Position numbers and translations under genes: made by a program. The notes below the pieces were generated by a model. It ran no database searches. It saw only the letters and a program-made list of their open reading frames with translations, and was not told the DNA's origin. A DNA stretch of 64,000 nucleotides from Comamonas sp. JUb58 (GTDB lineage Bacteria > Pseudomonadota > Gammaproteobacteria > Burkholderiales > Burkholderiaceae_C): assembly GCF_004364775.1 (NCBI RefSeq), contig NZ_SOAL01000023.1:24009-88008 (forward strand), in the 5' to 3' direction. Positions 46,292 to 56,976 of the stretch are shown here, piece after piece. Numbering within the stretch: position 1 is the stretch's first letter; every line of letters starts with the position of its first letter.

Positions 46292-47824
46292 TTACTTCAG
46301 GTCCAGGTCAACAAAGTTGAAGTTGCCGTCAGGAATGACGTAGAAGCCAAACAGGTTCTTGGCACGCACAGACACCAGTTGCTCGGTGTTCAGGAAGATC
46401 CAGGGCGCATCCTTCCAGATCCTTTGCTGGGCATCGGCGTAGATCTTGCCGCGTGCAGCGGTATCCGTGGTCACCAGCGCCTTGGCAATGTCGGCATTGA
46501 CTTCGGGGTTGTTGTAGTAGGCGGTGTTGAAGCCGCGTGGAGGCGCGCTCTCACCGGCCAGCAGCGGACGCATGGCCCAGTCGGCTTCGCCGGTGGACGA
46601 GGACCAGCCCACGTAGTACATGCGCACAGCAGCCTTGCTCGCGTCCTGCACCGATTCCACTTCTGCGACGCGCTGGCCTGCTTCCAGGGCACGCACCGTC
46701 ACCTTCACTCCTACCTGGGCCAGTTGCTGCTGGGCAAACTGGATGACCTTCTGGGCCGTCGAGTGGTTGTAGGCCGACCACAGGGTGCTCTCAAAGCCAT
46801 TGGGGTAGCCCGCTTCCTTCAGCAAGGCCTTGGCCTTGGCTGGATCGTAGGGCCAGGGGCCCAGCTTGGTGGCAAATTCCACACCCTTGGGCAGCACGCC
46901 TTCGGCAGGGATGGCCGAGCCGGCAAACGCCACCTTGGACAGCGCTTCCTTGTTGATGGCGTAGTTCAGCGCCTCACGCACCTTGGGGTTGTCAAACGGC
47001 TTTTGCGTCACATTCATCGAGATGTAGCGATGGATGATGGACGGTGCCTTGGTGACTTCCAGGCTCGGCTTTTTCTCCAGGTTGGCCACGGCTTCGGGCG
47101 GCACCGGGAAGGCGAAATGCGCTTCGTTGGTCTGCATCATCGACGCACGGGTGTTGTTGTCCACCACGGGGCGCCAGGTGATCGAATCCACCTTGGGCAG
47201 GCCCTTTTGCCAGTAACCGTCAAACTTGGCGACCTTCATGTAGTCGGAGGGCTTCCACTCCACAAACTTGAAGGGGCCGGTGCCCACGGGGTGCTGCACG
47301 ATGTCCTTGCCATACTGCTTGAGCGCGGTCGGCGAGATGATCACGCCCGAGGGGTGGGCCAGCGAGTTGACGAAAGGTGCGAAGGGCTCCTTCAGCGTGA
47401 ACTTGGCGGTGAGATCGTCCACCGCTTCAATCTTGGCGATGTTCTTGTACAGGTTGTAGCGCTTGAGCTTGTTGTCCGGGTTGATCACGCGCTCGAAGGT
47501 CAGCTTCACTGCTTCTGCATTGAAAGGCGTGCCGTCGTGGAACTTCACGCCGCTGCGCAGCTTGAAGGTGTAGACCAGGCCGTCCTTGCTCACATCGAAG
47601 CTGGTGGCCAGGACCGGGACCATCTTCATGTCCTTGTCGAAGCCGTACAGGCCTTCATAGAAGGACTTGGCCACGGCCTGCGACAAGGTGTCGTTGGCAT
47701 CGTAGGGGTCGGTCGTCGTGAAGGTGGAAGCCACCGCTACCACCACGTCCTTGGCCGCGTGGGCCGAAAACGCAGTACCCGCCAGCAGCATGGCGGCGGC
47801 GATCGAAGTCAAACGTCGTTGCAT
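46292..47824 (-). CDS. gsiB: Glutathione/peptide ABC transporter substrate-binding protein (GsiB-like)
   Basis: Periplasmic solute receptor of the SBP_bac_5 family, 510 residues. A signal peptide ends at AHA (about residue 23). [21 protein letters not shown] near residues 80-100 and PVGTGPFKF near 160 are typical of oligopeptide/glutathione binding proteins. AGAGGAGAG about 8 nt before the ATG at 47824 decides the start; the longer frame upstream is arginine/cysteine-rich and not real. It lies 3 bp before gsiC. Confidence 0.9.
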   Translation of the reverse strand: MQRRLTSIAAAMLLAGTAFSAHAAKDVVVAVASTFTTTDPYDANDTLSQAVAKSFYEGLYGFDKDMKMVPVLATSFDVSKDGLVYTFKLRSGVKFHDGTPFNAEAVKLTFERVINPDNKLKRYNLYKNIAKIEAVDDLTAKFTLKEPFAPFVNSLAHPSGVIISPTALKQYGKDIVQHPVGTGPFKFVEWKPSDYMKVAKFDGYWQKGLPKVDSITWRPVVDNNTRASMMQTNEAHFAFPVPPEAVANLEKKPSLEVTKAPSIIHRYISMNVTQKPFDNPKVREALNYAINKEALSKVAFAGSAIPAEGVLPKGVEFATKLGPWPYDPAKAKALLKEAGYPNGFESTLWSAYNHSTAQKVIQFAQQQLAQVGVKVTVRALEAGQRVAEVESVQDASKAAVRMYYVGWSSSTGEADWAMRPLLAGESAPPRGFNTAYYNNPEVNADIAKALVTTDTAARGKIYADAQQRIWKDAPWIFLNTEQLVSVRAKNLFGFYVIPDGNFNFVDLDLK

Positions 47825-47924
47825 ATCAACTCTCCTCTTCAGGTTTTGCATCGGCTGGCCCACCACGGCGGCGACCAGACCCACTACATTCTTGGCATTA
47901 CGCACCCAGGCATCCTGCGCAGGC

Positions 47925-49829
<1,905 letters not shown>

Positions 49830-50151
49830 AGGTAGAAGGGGCAGTGCTGGTCTTCGAGAAGAAGGCACGAGCCGTAATGCAGGACAGGCACCCGGGTTGG
49901 GACAAATCCTTGAGAAAAATCCCCGTGATAGCAAGAACACTGGGGCTTACACTTTCACCTGGGTGACAGTGTTTGCAATTGTAGAAAGTCGGGGGTGGGG
50001 TTTGGAGGCAAAACCCCCTATGGTTTTCACCTACGCAATGTCCGCAGTGGCGTGCACCATCGTGGTGCAAAGGCTGGCCCTTTGCAGGCAAGCCTCCCGT
50101 TGGGGAGGGAATTGGGGGCCATTTTCTGGCCCCCCGCTCAGCGATGCGCTA
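49830..50151. promoter_or_regulatory. iaaA-gsiA intergenic region with palindromes
   Basis: 322 bp without a gene. It contains a 24-bp imperfect palindrome at 49949-49972 (ACACTTTCACC against GGGTGACAGTGT), a perfect TGCACCA-TCG-TGGTGCA at 50053-50069, and a GGGGGCC/GGCCCCC hairpin at 50114-50134 that may terminate iaaA. The first palindrome, 120 bp before gsiA, is the best operator candidate. Confidence 0.45.
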
Positions 50152-51162
50152 TCAAGCCGGCGTCAACTCGTCGTTGGCATAAATGGCGACCAGCGCCTCG
50201 CCGTCGATGCCGATCTGGCCCCGGTACATGCCTTCGGAGTTGAAGCACAGCGTAACCTCACCGTTGGCGCCTACGGCAATCAGGCCGCCATCACCCCCCA
50301 ACGGTGGCAGCACGCGGTGGATCACCTCGGCCGTGGCCTGGTCCACCGATTCGCCCAGCAGCTCGATGCGCGCGGCCACCGTGTGGGCGGCCGAACCTCG
50401 GATAAAGGCCTCGCCCACGCCGGTGCAGGAGACAGCCACCACGCCATGCTTGGCATAGGTGCCCGCGCCCACCACGGGCGAGTCGCCGACACGGCCGGGC
50501 TTCTTGTTGGTCAGGCCACCGGTCGAGGTGGCGGCAGCCAGCTGGCCATGCACATCCAGCACCACGGCGCCGACGGTGCCCATCTTCTTGCGCTCATCCA
50601 GCGGCGCGGCCTGGGTCTGGCTTTGGGCGGTATGGTCCAGCGCCACCTGCTCGCGGCCCGATGCCAGCGCTGCCGCCTGCACGGTGCGCAGCTGGGTCAG
50701 GCGCTGCTCGGTCGAGAACCAGTCGCGCGCCACCATTTCACAGCCTTGGGCCTGGGCAAAGCGCTCGGCGGCCTCGCCAATCATGAAAACTGGCCCGCCC
50801 GCCTCCATCAGCGCCAGGGCGGCGCGCACCGGGTTGCGCACGGTGCTGACCCCGGCCAGCGATCCGCAGGCCAGATCGCGCCCGCGCATCACACAGGCAT
50901 CCATCTCATGCGTGGCATCGGCGGTGAACACGGCGCCGCGCCCGGCGTTGAACAGCGGGCATTCTTCCAGCAGGCGCACGGCCTCCACGGCCACTTCTTC
51001 GGCAGGCGCGCCTGCCGCCAGTTTTTGCTGCGCGCCTTGCAGCACATCGCGCAAGGCATCGCGGTAGGCCTGCTGTTGCGCGGGTGTGATGGAGGCGCGG
51101 GTGATGGTGCCGGCGCCGCCATGGATGGCGATCACGGGACGGAAGGTGGTGGAGGTGGTCAT
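50152..51162 (-). CDS. iaaA: Isoaspartyl peptidase / L-asparaginase (Ntn hydrolase)
   Basis: Removes isoaspartyl residues and beta-linked dipeptides. The 336-residue precursor is autoprocessed at G-T; the nucleophile T196 sits in KKMGTVGAV. NAGRGAVFT near residues 72-80 and STGGLTNKKPGRVGDSP after the cleavage point are typical. In E. coli iaaA directly precedes gsiABCD, the glutathione importer, and the same order is kept here, which supports the glutathione assignment of the importer. Confidence 0.93.
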   Translation of the reverse strand: MTTSTTFRPVIAIHGGAGTITRASITPAQQQAYRDALRDVLQGAQQKLAAGAPAEEVAVEAVRLLEECPLFNAGRGAVFTADATHEMDACVMRGRDLACGSLAGVSTVRNPVRAALALMEAGGPVFMIGEAAERFAQAQGCEMVARDWFSTEQRLTQLRTVQAAALASGREQVALDHTAQSQTQAAPLDERKKMGTVGAVVLDVHGQLAAATSTGGLTNKKPGRVGDSPVVGAGTYAKHGVVAVSCTGVGEAFIRGSAAHTVAARIELLGESVDQATAEVIHRVLPPLGGDGGLIAVGANGEVTLCFNSEGMYRGQIGIDGEALVAIYANDELTPA

Positions 51163-51214
51163 AGTTCTAGGGCCGCTCGCGTCTTGCGCTGCCAGCCGGT
51201 TCCAGGTGAATCAA

Positions 51215-52096
51215 TCAGGAAGAAAGCAGCGGCAGCAGCGCCGCCATAAAGGCCTCGGGCTGCTCGTACTGCACCCAATGGCCGCTGTCAGGCAACCGCA
51301 CAAAGGCCTGCAGATGGGGGGTGACCGCGCGGTATTTGTGCTCCAGCGCAGGCATATAGCTCTTGTAGAGGGCGTCGTAGGCGCCATAGATCGCAGCCAC
51401 CGGGCAGGCAATCTGCGGCAGCGACTGCGCCAGGATATCGGTGTTGGCCAGGCGCCGGCGTGGCAGGCGATCGCGCAGCACATTGTGCTGGTGCAAGGCC
51501 AGGGCCTGGTCGTCGATCTTGGCGGCATCCCAGAGCATCAGCGCGCCCAGGTTGTAGCGGTGCATCTCCAGCTGCTCGGCCGGGTCGCTCAGATGGCGCC
51601 AACCCTTCAAGCTGAACTGCTTCTCCGGCACCACACCCATGGCCGGGGCGCCGACCAAGACCAGGCGCTCCACCGCCTGCGGGTAGGCAGCAGTCAGCAT
51701 GGCTGCGGTCATGCCGCCGAACGAGAAACCCATCAGCTGGCAAGGCAGCAGATCCAGCTGCGCCATGCCAGCATGCAAAGGCGCCAGCATCGCATCGGCA
51801 TCGGCGCCCTGCGCTGGCGGGTCGGAATCGCCAAAACCCGGCAGATCAGGCAGCCAGAGCTCGTAGCCTTGGGCCAGCAGCGCATCGATATTGCGGATCC
51901 AGTGGGTCCAGCTGCCACTGCCGCCATGCAGCATCACCAGGGGCAGCCTGCCGGGGCGGCGCTCGCCCCAGGTATGCCAGACCAGGGTCTGGCCCTCATG
52001 CTGGGTGGTCCGCCGTGTCGCCTGGGCCAGCAAGCGCTGGTACAGCGCCGGCAAGGGCAGCAAGCCCGCCGCGCTGGTGTCTAGAACATCCGACAT
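51215..52096 (-). CDS. Alpha/beta-fold hydrolase
   Basis: A 293-residue hydrolase. The oxyanion motif LHGGSGSW is near residues 56-63, the nucleophile S125 lies in MGFSFGGM, and the catalytic histidine is in DSGHWVQYEQP near the C-terminus. The family covers esterases and C-C bond hydrolases of aromatic degradation; no substrate is suggested by neighbours. It ends 52 bp before iaaA, and aroQ follows upstream with an 8-bp gap, so it may share the aroQ transcript. Confidence 0.85.
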   Translation of the reverse strand: MSDVLDTSAAGLLPLPALYQRLLAQATRRTTQHEGQTLVWHTWGERRPGRLPLVMLHGGSGSWTHWIRNIDALLAQGYELWLPDLPGFGDSDPPAQGADADAMLAPLHAGMAQLDLLPCQLMGFSFGGMTAAMLTAAYPQAVERLVLVGAPAMGVVPEKQFSLKGWRHLSDPAEQLEMHRYNLGALMLWDAAKIDDQALALHQHNVLRDRLPRRRLANTDILAQSLPQIACPVAAIYGAYDALYKSYMPALEHKYRAVTPHLQAFVRLPDSGHWVQYEQPEAFMAALLPLLSS

Positions 52097-52104
52097 CGCA
52101 AGCC

Positions 52105-52566
52105 TCAGGCAGCGGGTGCCAGCAGCACCTGGGCCACGGCATCGATCGCAATGCTGTAGCCCTGCACGCCCAGGCCGCAGATGACGGCCTTGGCGACGGG
52201 CGCAATATAGGAATGGTGGCGGAAGGCCTCGCGGGCATGCACATTGCTGATGTGCAGCTCGATCACCGGCAGGGCCGCGCCCTTGATCGCATCCATCAAG
52301 GCCACGCTGGTGTGGGTGTAGGCGGCGGCATTGAGCACCACGCCGGCCAATTGGCCCTCGCGCTGCAATTGGCCCGCCTCGTGCAGCCAGTCGATCAAGG
52401 CGCCTTCATGGTTGCTTTGGTGAAAACGCAGCGCCAGCTGGTTGCGGGCGGCGGCCTGGGCGCAGAGCTGCTCGACATCGGCCAAGGTGTGGGCACCATA
52501 GATGGTGGGCTCGCGCAGGCCCAGCAGATTCAGGTTCGGGCCGTTCAGTACAAAAACAGTTTTCAT
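52105..52566 (-). CDS. aroQ: 3-dehydroquinate dehydratase, type II
   Basis: Third step of the shikimate pathway. The 153-residue dodecameric-type protein starts MKTVFVLNGPNLNLLGLREP, with catalytic tyrosine in PTIYGAHTL, NAAAYTHTSVALMDA and ELHISNVHAREAFRHHS, all family hallmarks. The ATG at 52566 was chosen because the upstream frame reads through a repeat end. The protein's gene is 8 bp from the hydrolase on the same strand. Confidence 0.95.
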   Translation of the reverse strand: MKTVFVLNGPNLNLLGLREPTIYGAHTLADVEQLCAQAAARNQLALRFHQSNHEGALIDWLHEAGQLQREGQLAGVVLNAAAYTHTSVALMDAIKGAALPVIELHISNVHAREAFRHHSYIAPVAKAVICGLGVQGYSIAIDAVAQVLLAPAA

Positions 52567-52651
52567 CTCAGCTTCCACAACGGACAACAGCTGTGGATTA
52601 TCCGAGCATTCGGCCCTCCAGCGCACAGCCCAAGCGACAGCGCAGCGCTTG

Positions 52652-52668
52652 GAGACTTTGAACAGGTT
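52652..52668. repeat. Isolated end of the element A repeat
   Basis: GAGACTTTGAACAGGTT, identical to the right end of the element at 39714-40005, followed by CTTAA. No second inverted end is found within a few hundred bp, so it is a solo or eroded copy. It sits upstream of aroQ. Confidence 0.6.
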
Positions 52669-52683
52669 CTTAAGCAGCGCGCA

Positions 52684-52708
52684 TAAAAAAGCCCTGGCGA
52701 GCCAGGGC
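52684..52708 (-). terminator. Terminator after the Pro/Tyr repeat protein
   Basis: On the minus strand GCCCTGG and CCAGGGC flank CTCG and are followed by six T. Confidence 0.9.
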
Positions 52709-52733
52709 ATGGTTGCTAGCGCAGCGCGGCTGC

Positions 52734-53081
52734 TCAATAGCGGTAGTAATCGCGGTCGTGGCGATGGTGGCGGTAGTAGCGGCCGGGAGGCGGGCCGTAA
52801 TACACGGGCGCTGGGCGGTAGACCGGTGCGGGGCGGTAGACCACGGCAGGGGGCGGAGGCGCCACATACACGGGCTGGGGCGCATACACAGGGGGAGGCG
52901 CCACATAGACAGGCTGGGGTGCGTACACCGGCGCAGGGGCCACGTACACCGGAGCGGGCACATTGATACCCACCGACCAGGACACCCGGCTGGCATGGGC
53001 GCCAGCGCTCATCAGCGCCAAGCCAGTCAGCACCGCAGCGGCGGCCCAGCGAGAGCCTTGTTTCAGCATCGAATTGCGCAT
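52734..53081 (-). CDS. Secreted Pro/Tyr-repeat protein
   Basis: A 115-residue protein with a signal peptide (about residues 1-31, ending GAHA) and a mature part made of repeats such as APQPVYVAPPPVY and YRPAPV, ending in a His/Arg/Tyr-rich tail (YYRHHRHDRDYYRY). The coding DNA has near-direct repeats at 52855-52930. Such short Pro/Tyr exported proteins are frequent in betaproteobacteria, with unknown role. The start is MRNSMLKQ at 53081, with GGAGAT just upstream. No domain is assigned. Confidence 0.75.
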   Translation of the reverse strand: MRNSMLKQGSRWAAAAVLTGLALMSAGAHASRVSWSVGINVPAPVYVAPAPVYAPQPVYVAPPPVYAPQPVYVAPPPPAVVYRPAPVYRPAPVYYGPPPGRYYRHHRHDRDYYRY

Positions 53082-53288
53082 ATTGATCTCCTTGCGAGAA
53101 TCCCTGAAAAATGTCATTGGACTTTCAACGCGGCAAGCAGGCAGAAAGATACCAAACGCTCTGCAAATTATGGTTTCAAGACAAGATATCCTGTTGCAAA
53201 GCGTAAGTGACATGCCTGACCTGGGGTCAGAGCCCCAGAAACCGCAATACGTTCCAGCCATCAGGGTACTCCCTTAGAATACACAACT

Positions 53289-55106
53289 ATGAATGCACCT
53301 GCCCCGAGCGCTTCGCACAACGGTAGTGACGAAGTGGTCAAACCCACCAATTTCCTGCGACAAATCATCGAGTCCGACCTCGAAAAAGGCAGCTACGCCC
53401 AGCGCCACTGGGGTGGCACGCCTGGCGATGCCCAGCACCACCAGCAGGGCCCCGTCGACCCGGCCAAGATCCGCACCCGCTTCCCCCCCGAGCCCAATGG
53501 CTACCTGCACGTGGGCCATGCCAAGGCCATTTGCCTGAACTTTGGTCTCGCCCGTGACTTTGGTGGCGTCTGCCACCTGCGCTTTGACGACACCAACCCG
53601 GAGAAGGAAGACCAGGAGTATGTGGACGGCATCATCGATGCCGTGCGCTGGCTGGGTTTTGACTGGAAGGACCCGAGCGGCGAGCAGAACCTGTACTACG
53701 CCAGCAACTACTTCGACTTCATGTACCGCTGCGCGGTCTACCTGATCGAGCAAGGCCTGGCCTATGTGGACGAGCAATCCGCCGAAGAGATGAAGGCCAA
53801 CCGGGGCGATTTCACGCGCCCTGGTGTCAACAGCCCCTTCCGCGACCGCAGCGTAGCCGAGAACCTACAGCGCTTTGCCGACATGAAGGAGGGCAAGCTG
53901 CCCGATGGCGCGGCCGTGCTGCGCGCCAAGATCGACATGACGGCGCCCAACATCAACCTGCGTGATCCTGCGATCTACCGGGTGCGCCATGCCGAGCACC
54001 ACAACACCGGCAACCAATGGTGCATCTACCCGATGTACACCTTTGCGCACCCGATCGAGGACGCCTACGAGCACATCACCCACTCGATCTGCACCCTGGA
54101 GTTCGAGGACCAGCGCCCCTTCTACGACTGGTTGCTGGACAACCTGCGCACCGGCGGCCTGATCGATGCGCCCCAGCCGCGCCAGTACGAGTTCTCGCGC
54201 CTGAACCTGACCTATGTGATCACCAGCAAGCGCAAGCTCAAGCACCTGGTGGACAACCAATTGGTCAGCGGCTGGGACGACCCACGCATGCCCACCGTCG
54301 TCGGCCTGCGCCGCCGTGGCTACACCCCCGCGTCCATCCGCAATTTCTGCGAGCGCATCGGTGTTACCAAGGACTACGCCTGGATCGACTACGCGACCTT
54401 GGACGGCTGCCTGCGCGAAGACCTGGAAAACCAGGCCCACCGCGCCATGGTGGTGCTGGACCCGGTCAAGCTGGAGCTGAGCAACTGGGCCGAGGTGTTT
54501 GGCAGTGCCGAGCACCTGGAAGCCTGCAGCCTGCCCGCCCTGCCTCACCCGGCAGAAGGCCAGGTCGCCCCTGAGCGCCACTTCAGCCTGGGCCGCGAGG
54601 TCTGGATCGAGCGCGAAGACTTTGCCGAAGTGCCTCCCAAGGGCTACAAGCGCCTGTTCCCCGGTAACAAGGTGCGCCTCAAGGGCGGCTATGTGATCGA
54701 GTGCACGGGCTGCGAGAAGGATGCCGATGGCGTGATCACCAAGGTGCAGGCCACCGTGGTGCCCGACACCAAGAGCGGCACGCCTGGTGCGGACAGCGTC
54801 AAGGTCAAGGCCGCCATCACCTGGGTGGGCGTGGCCGATGGTGTGGAAGCCGAAGTGCGCCTCTACGACCGTCTGTTCACCGATCCACAGCCCGATGCCG
54901 GCGGCAAGGACTTCCTGGCCCTGCTCAATCCGGACAGCCTCAAGGTCGTGACCGCCTATGTCGAGCCTTCGCTGAAGACGGCGCAGCCCGATGACAAGTT
55001 CCAGTTCGAGCGCTTTGGCTACTTTGTGGCAGACCGCCATGACCACCGCAGCGACAAGCCGGTGTTCAACAAGATCACCGGCTTGAAGGATTCCTGGGGC
55101 AAGTAA
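53289..55106 (+). CDS. glnS: Glutaminyl-tRNA synthetase
   Basis: Charges tRNA-Gln directly, making the indirect amidation route unnecessary for Gln. The 605-residue class I synthetase has the HIGH motif as HVGH (residues 74-77 in PPEPNGYLHVGH), the KMSKS equivalent SKRKL near residue 313 and the C-terminal anticodon-binding barrel. An N-terminal extension of about 18 residues precedes the catalytic part. The 207-bp region upstream has CTGGGG/CCCCAG hairpin at 53221-53238 and no strong promoter. A terminator follows the gene. Confidence 0.96.
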   Translation: MNAPAPSASHNGSDEVVKPTNFLRQIIESDLEKGSYAQRHWGGTPGDAQHHQQGPVDPAKIRTRFPPEPNGYLHVGHAKAICLNFGLARDFGGVCHLRFDDTNPEKEDQEYVDGIIDAVRWLGFDWKDPSGEQNLYYASNYFDFMYRCAVYLIEQGLAYVDEQSAEEMKANRGDFTRPGVNSPFRDRSVAENLQRFADMKEGKLPDGAAVLRAKIDMTAPNINLRDPAIYRVRHAEHHNTGNQWCIYPMYTFAHPIEDAYEHITHSICTLEFEDQRPFYDWLLDNLRTGGLIDAPQPRQYEFSRLNLTYVITSKRKLKHLVDNQLVSGWDDPRMPTVVGLRRRGYTPASIRNFCERIGVTKDYAWIDYATLDGCLREDLENQAHRAMVVLDPVKLELSNWAEVFGSAEHLEACSLPALPHPAEGQVAPERHFSLGREVWIEREDFAEVPPKGYKRLFPGNKVRLKGGYVIECTGCEKDADGVITKVQATVVPDTKSGTPGADSVKVKAAITWVGVADGVEAEVRLYDRLFTDPQPDAGGKDFLALLNPDSLKVVTAYVEPSLKTAQPDDKFQFERFGYFVADRHDHRSDKPVFNKITGLKDSWGK

Positions 55107-55132
55107 GCGCCAAGGCCTGATCCGCCGAACCC

Positions 55133-55164
55133 AACCCGCCCCAGCTTGCTGCGGCGGGTTTTTT
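55133..55164 (+). terminator. Terminator after glnS
   Basis: AACCCGCC and GGCGGGTT pair around a 12-nt loop and are followed by T residues. Confidence 0.85.
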
Positions 55165-55174
55165 CCATGGGCGA

Positions 55175-56821
55175 TTAACTGTCTATGGCGTCCACAGATC
55201 CCGCCTGCTTGCGCAGCTCGAACTTCTGGATCTTGCCGGTGCTGGTCTTGGGCAGCTCGCCAAACACCACCGCACGCGGGATCTTGAAGCCGGCCAGATG
55301 CTTTTTGCAGTGGGCGACGATGTCCTCAGCGCTCACCTGCGCGCCGGGCTTGAGCTCGACAAAGGCGCAAGGCGTCTCGCCCCAGCGCGCATCGGGCTTG
55401 GCCACCACGGCAGCGGCCAGCACGGCGGGGTGGCGGTAGAGGACATCCTCGACCTCGATGGACGAGATGTTCTCGCCGCCCGAGATGATGATGTCCTTGC
55501 TGCGGTCCTTGATCTTGATATAGCCATCCGGGTCCTGCACCGCCAGGTCGCCGGTGTGGAACCAGCCACCGCGAAACGCCTCCTGCGTCGCCTCGGGGTT
55601 TTTCAGGTAGCCCTTCATCGCGATATTGCCGCGCAGCATGATCTCGCCCATGGTCTGGCCGTCCTGCGGCACGGCCGCCATCGTCTCCGGATCGCGCACC
55701 TGGGCATCGCGCTGCAGGTGGTAGCGCAAGCCCTGGCGGGCGTTGAGGCGGGCACGTTCGCCCACGTCCATGGCCTGCCAGTCGGGCTGCTGGGCGCAGA
55801 CCGTCACCGGGCCATAGACCTCGGTCAGCCCATAGACATGGGTCAGGTCAAAGCCCAGCTGCTCCATGCCCTCAATCATCGCCGCCGGCGGCGCGGCACC
55901 GGCCACCATGCATTTGACGCCGGCGGGCACGCCCTCCTTCAAGGCCGCAGGCGCGTTGACCAGCAGGCTGTGCACAATCGGCGCGCCGCAGTAGTGGCTC
56001 ACGCCATGGTTCTTGATCGCCGCAAAAATCGCTTGCGCATCGACCCTGCGCAGGCAGACATTGACGCCGGCGCGCAGCGCCACCGTCCAGGGAAAGCACC
56101 AGCCGTTGCAGTGGAACATCGGCAGGGTCCAGAGGTAGACCGCGAACTTGGGCATGTCCCACTCCAGCACATTGCTGATGGCATTCACCGCTGCGCCCCG
56201 GTGGTGGTAGACCACGCCCTTGGGGTTGCCCGTGGTGCCGCTGGTGTAGTTCAGCGCAATGGCATCCCATTCATCGCCAGGCAGCTGCCAGTCAAAGCTG
56301 GCATCGCCCTGGGCCAGCAAGGCCTCGTAGCTCAGGCTGCCCAGCCGCTCGCTGGCCTCGCCGTAGAGCGCATCCTCCACATCCACCAGCAGGATGGGCG
56401 CCTGCGATTGGCGCAGCGCCAAGGCCTTGGCCACCACGCTGGCATATTCCGGGTCCACGATCAGCGCCTTGGCCTCACCATGGTCCAGCATGAAGGCGAT
56501 CGTTTGCGGATCGAGCCGGGTGTTGAGGGTATTGAGCACCGCGCCCGCCATCGGCACGCCAAAATGCGCCTCCACCATCGGCGGGGTGTTGGGCAGCATC
56601 ACCGCCACCGTGTCGTTCTTGCCAATGCCATGCTGCTGCAAGGCGCTGGCCAGTTGCCGGCAGCGCGCATAGGTCTGGGCCCAGGTCTGGCGCAGTTCGC
56701 CGTGGATGATGGCCAGCCGGTCGGGGTAGACCTCGGCGCTGCGGGCAATGAAGCCCAGCGGGGTCATTGGCGTGTGGTTGGCCTCATTGCGGGCCAGTCC
56801 GGTGTCAAAAATGCTGCTCAT
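55175..56821 (-). CDS. Acyl-CoA synthetase (AMP-forming)
   Basis: A 548-residue ANL-superfamily enzyme that activates a carboxylic acid to its CoA thioester. NYTSGTTGNPKGV near residue 190 is the P-loop, YGLTEVYGP follows near 330, and GGWFHTGDLA, DRSKDIIISGGENIS and KTSTGKIQKFELR with the catalytic lysine close the C-terminal domain. It resembles the medium-chain fatty acid/AlkK group. The start at 56821 (MSSIFDTGLARNEAN) was chosen over one nine codons upstream. It is divergent from dnaG. Confidence 0.9.
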   Translation of the reverse strand: MSSIFDTGLARNEANHTPMTPLGFIARSAEVYPDRLAIIHGELRQTWAQTYARCRQLASALQQHGIGKNDTVAVMLPNTPPMVEAHFGVPMAGAVLNTLNTRLDPQTIAFMLDHGEAKALIVDPEYASVVAKALALRQSQAPILLVDVEDALYGEASERLGSLSYEALLAQGDASFDWQLPGDEWDAIALNYTSGTTGNPKGVVYHHRGAAVNAISNVLEWDMPKFAVYLWTLPMFHCNGWCFPWTVALRAGVNVCLRRVDAQAIFAAIKNHGVSHYCGAPIVHSLLVNAPAALKEGVPAGVKCMVAGAAPPAAMIEGMEQLGFDLTHVYGLTEVYGPVTVCAQQPDWQAMDVGERARLNARQGLRYHLQRDAQVRDPETMAAVPQDGQTMGEIMLRGNIAMKGYLKNPEATQEAFRGGWFHTGDLAVQDPDGYIKIKDRSKDIIISGGENISSIEVEDVLYRHPAVLAAAVVAKPDARWGETPCAFVELKPGAQVSAEDIVAHCKKHLAGFKIPRAVVFGELPKTSTGKIQKFELRKQAGSVDAIDS

Positions 56822-56976
56822 GGCGGTGGGTCTCTCCTCGGCAAACACTGTGCCACAAGCGGCTGACGCAAGGATGGCGCGCTGTCACCCGATCGATAGC
56901 CGGGATTTGCCATTGACCAGGGGCAGATTGGGGTGGCGCTGCGGCGGCGTAGCCCGGCATGCGCGACAATAGCCGG

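Noticed and set aside
53221..53238. CTGGGG/CCCCAG hairpin as a terminator before glnS
   Set aside because: No T run follows and the gene behind it ends in the other direction; probably a chance or repeat-derived hairpin.
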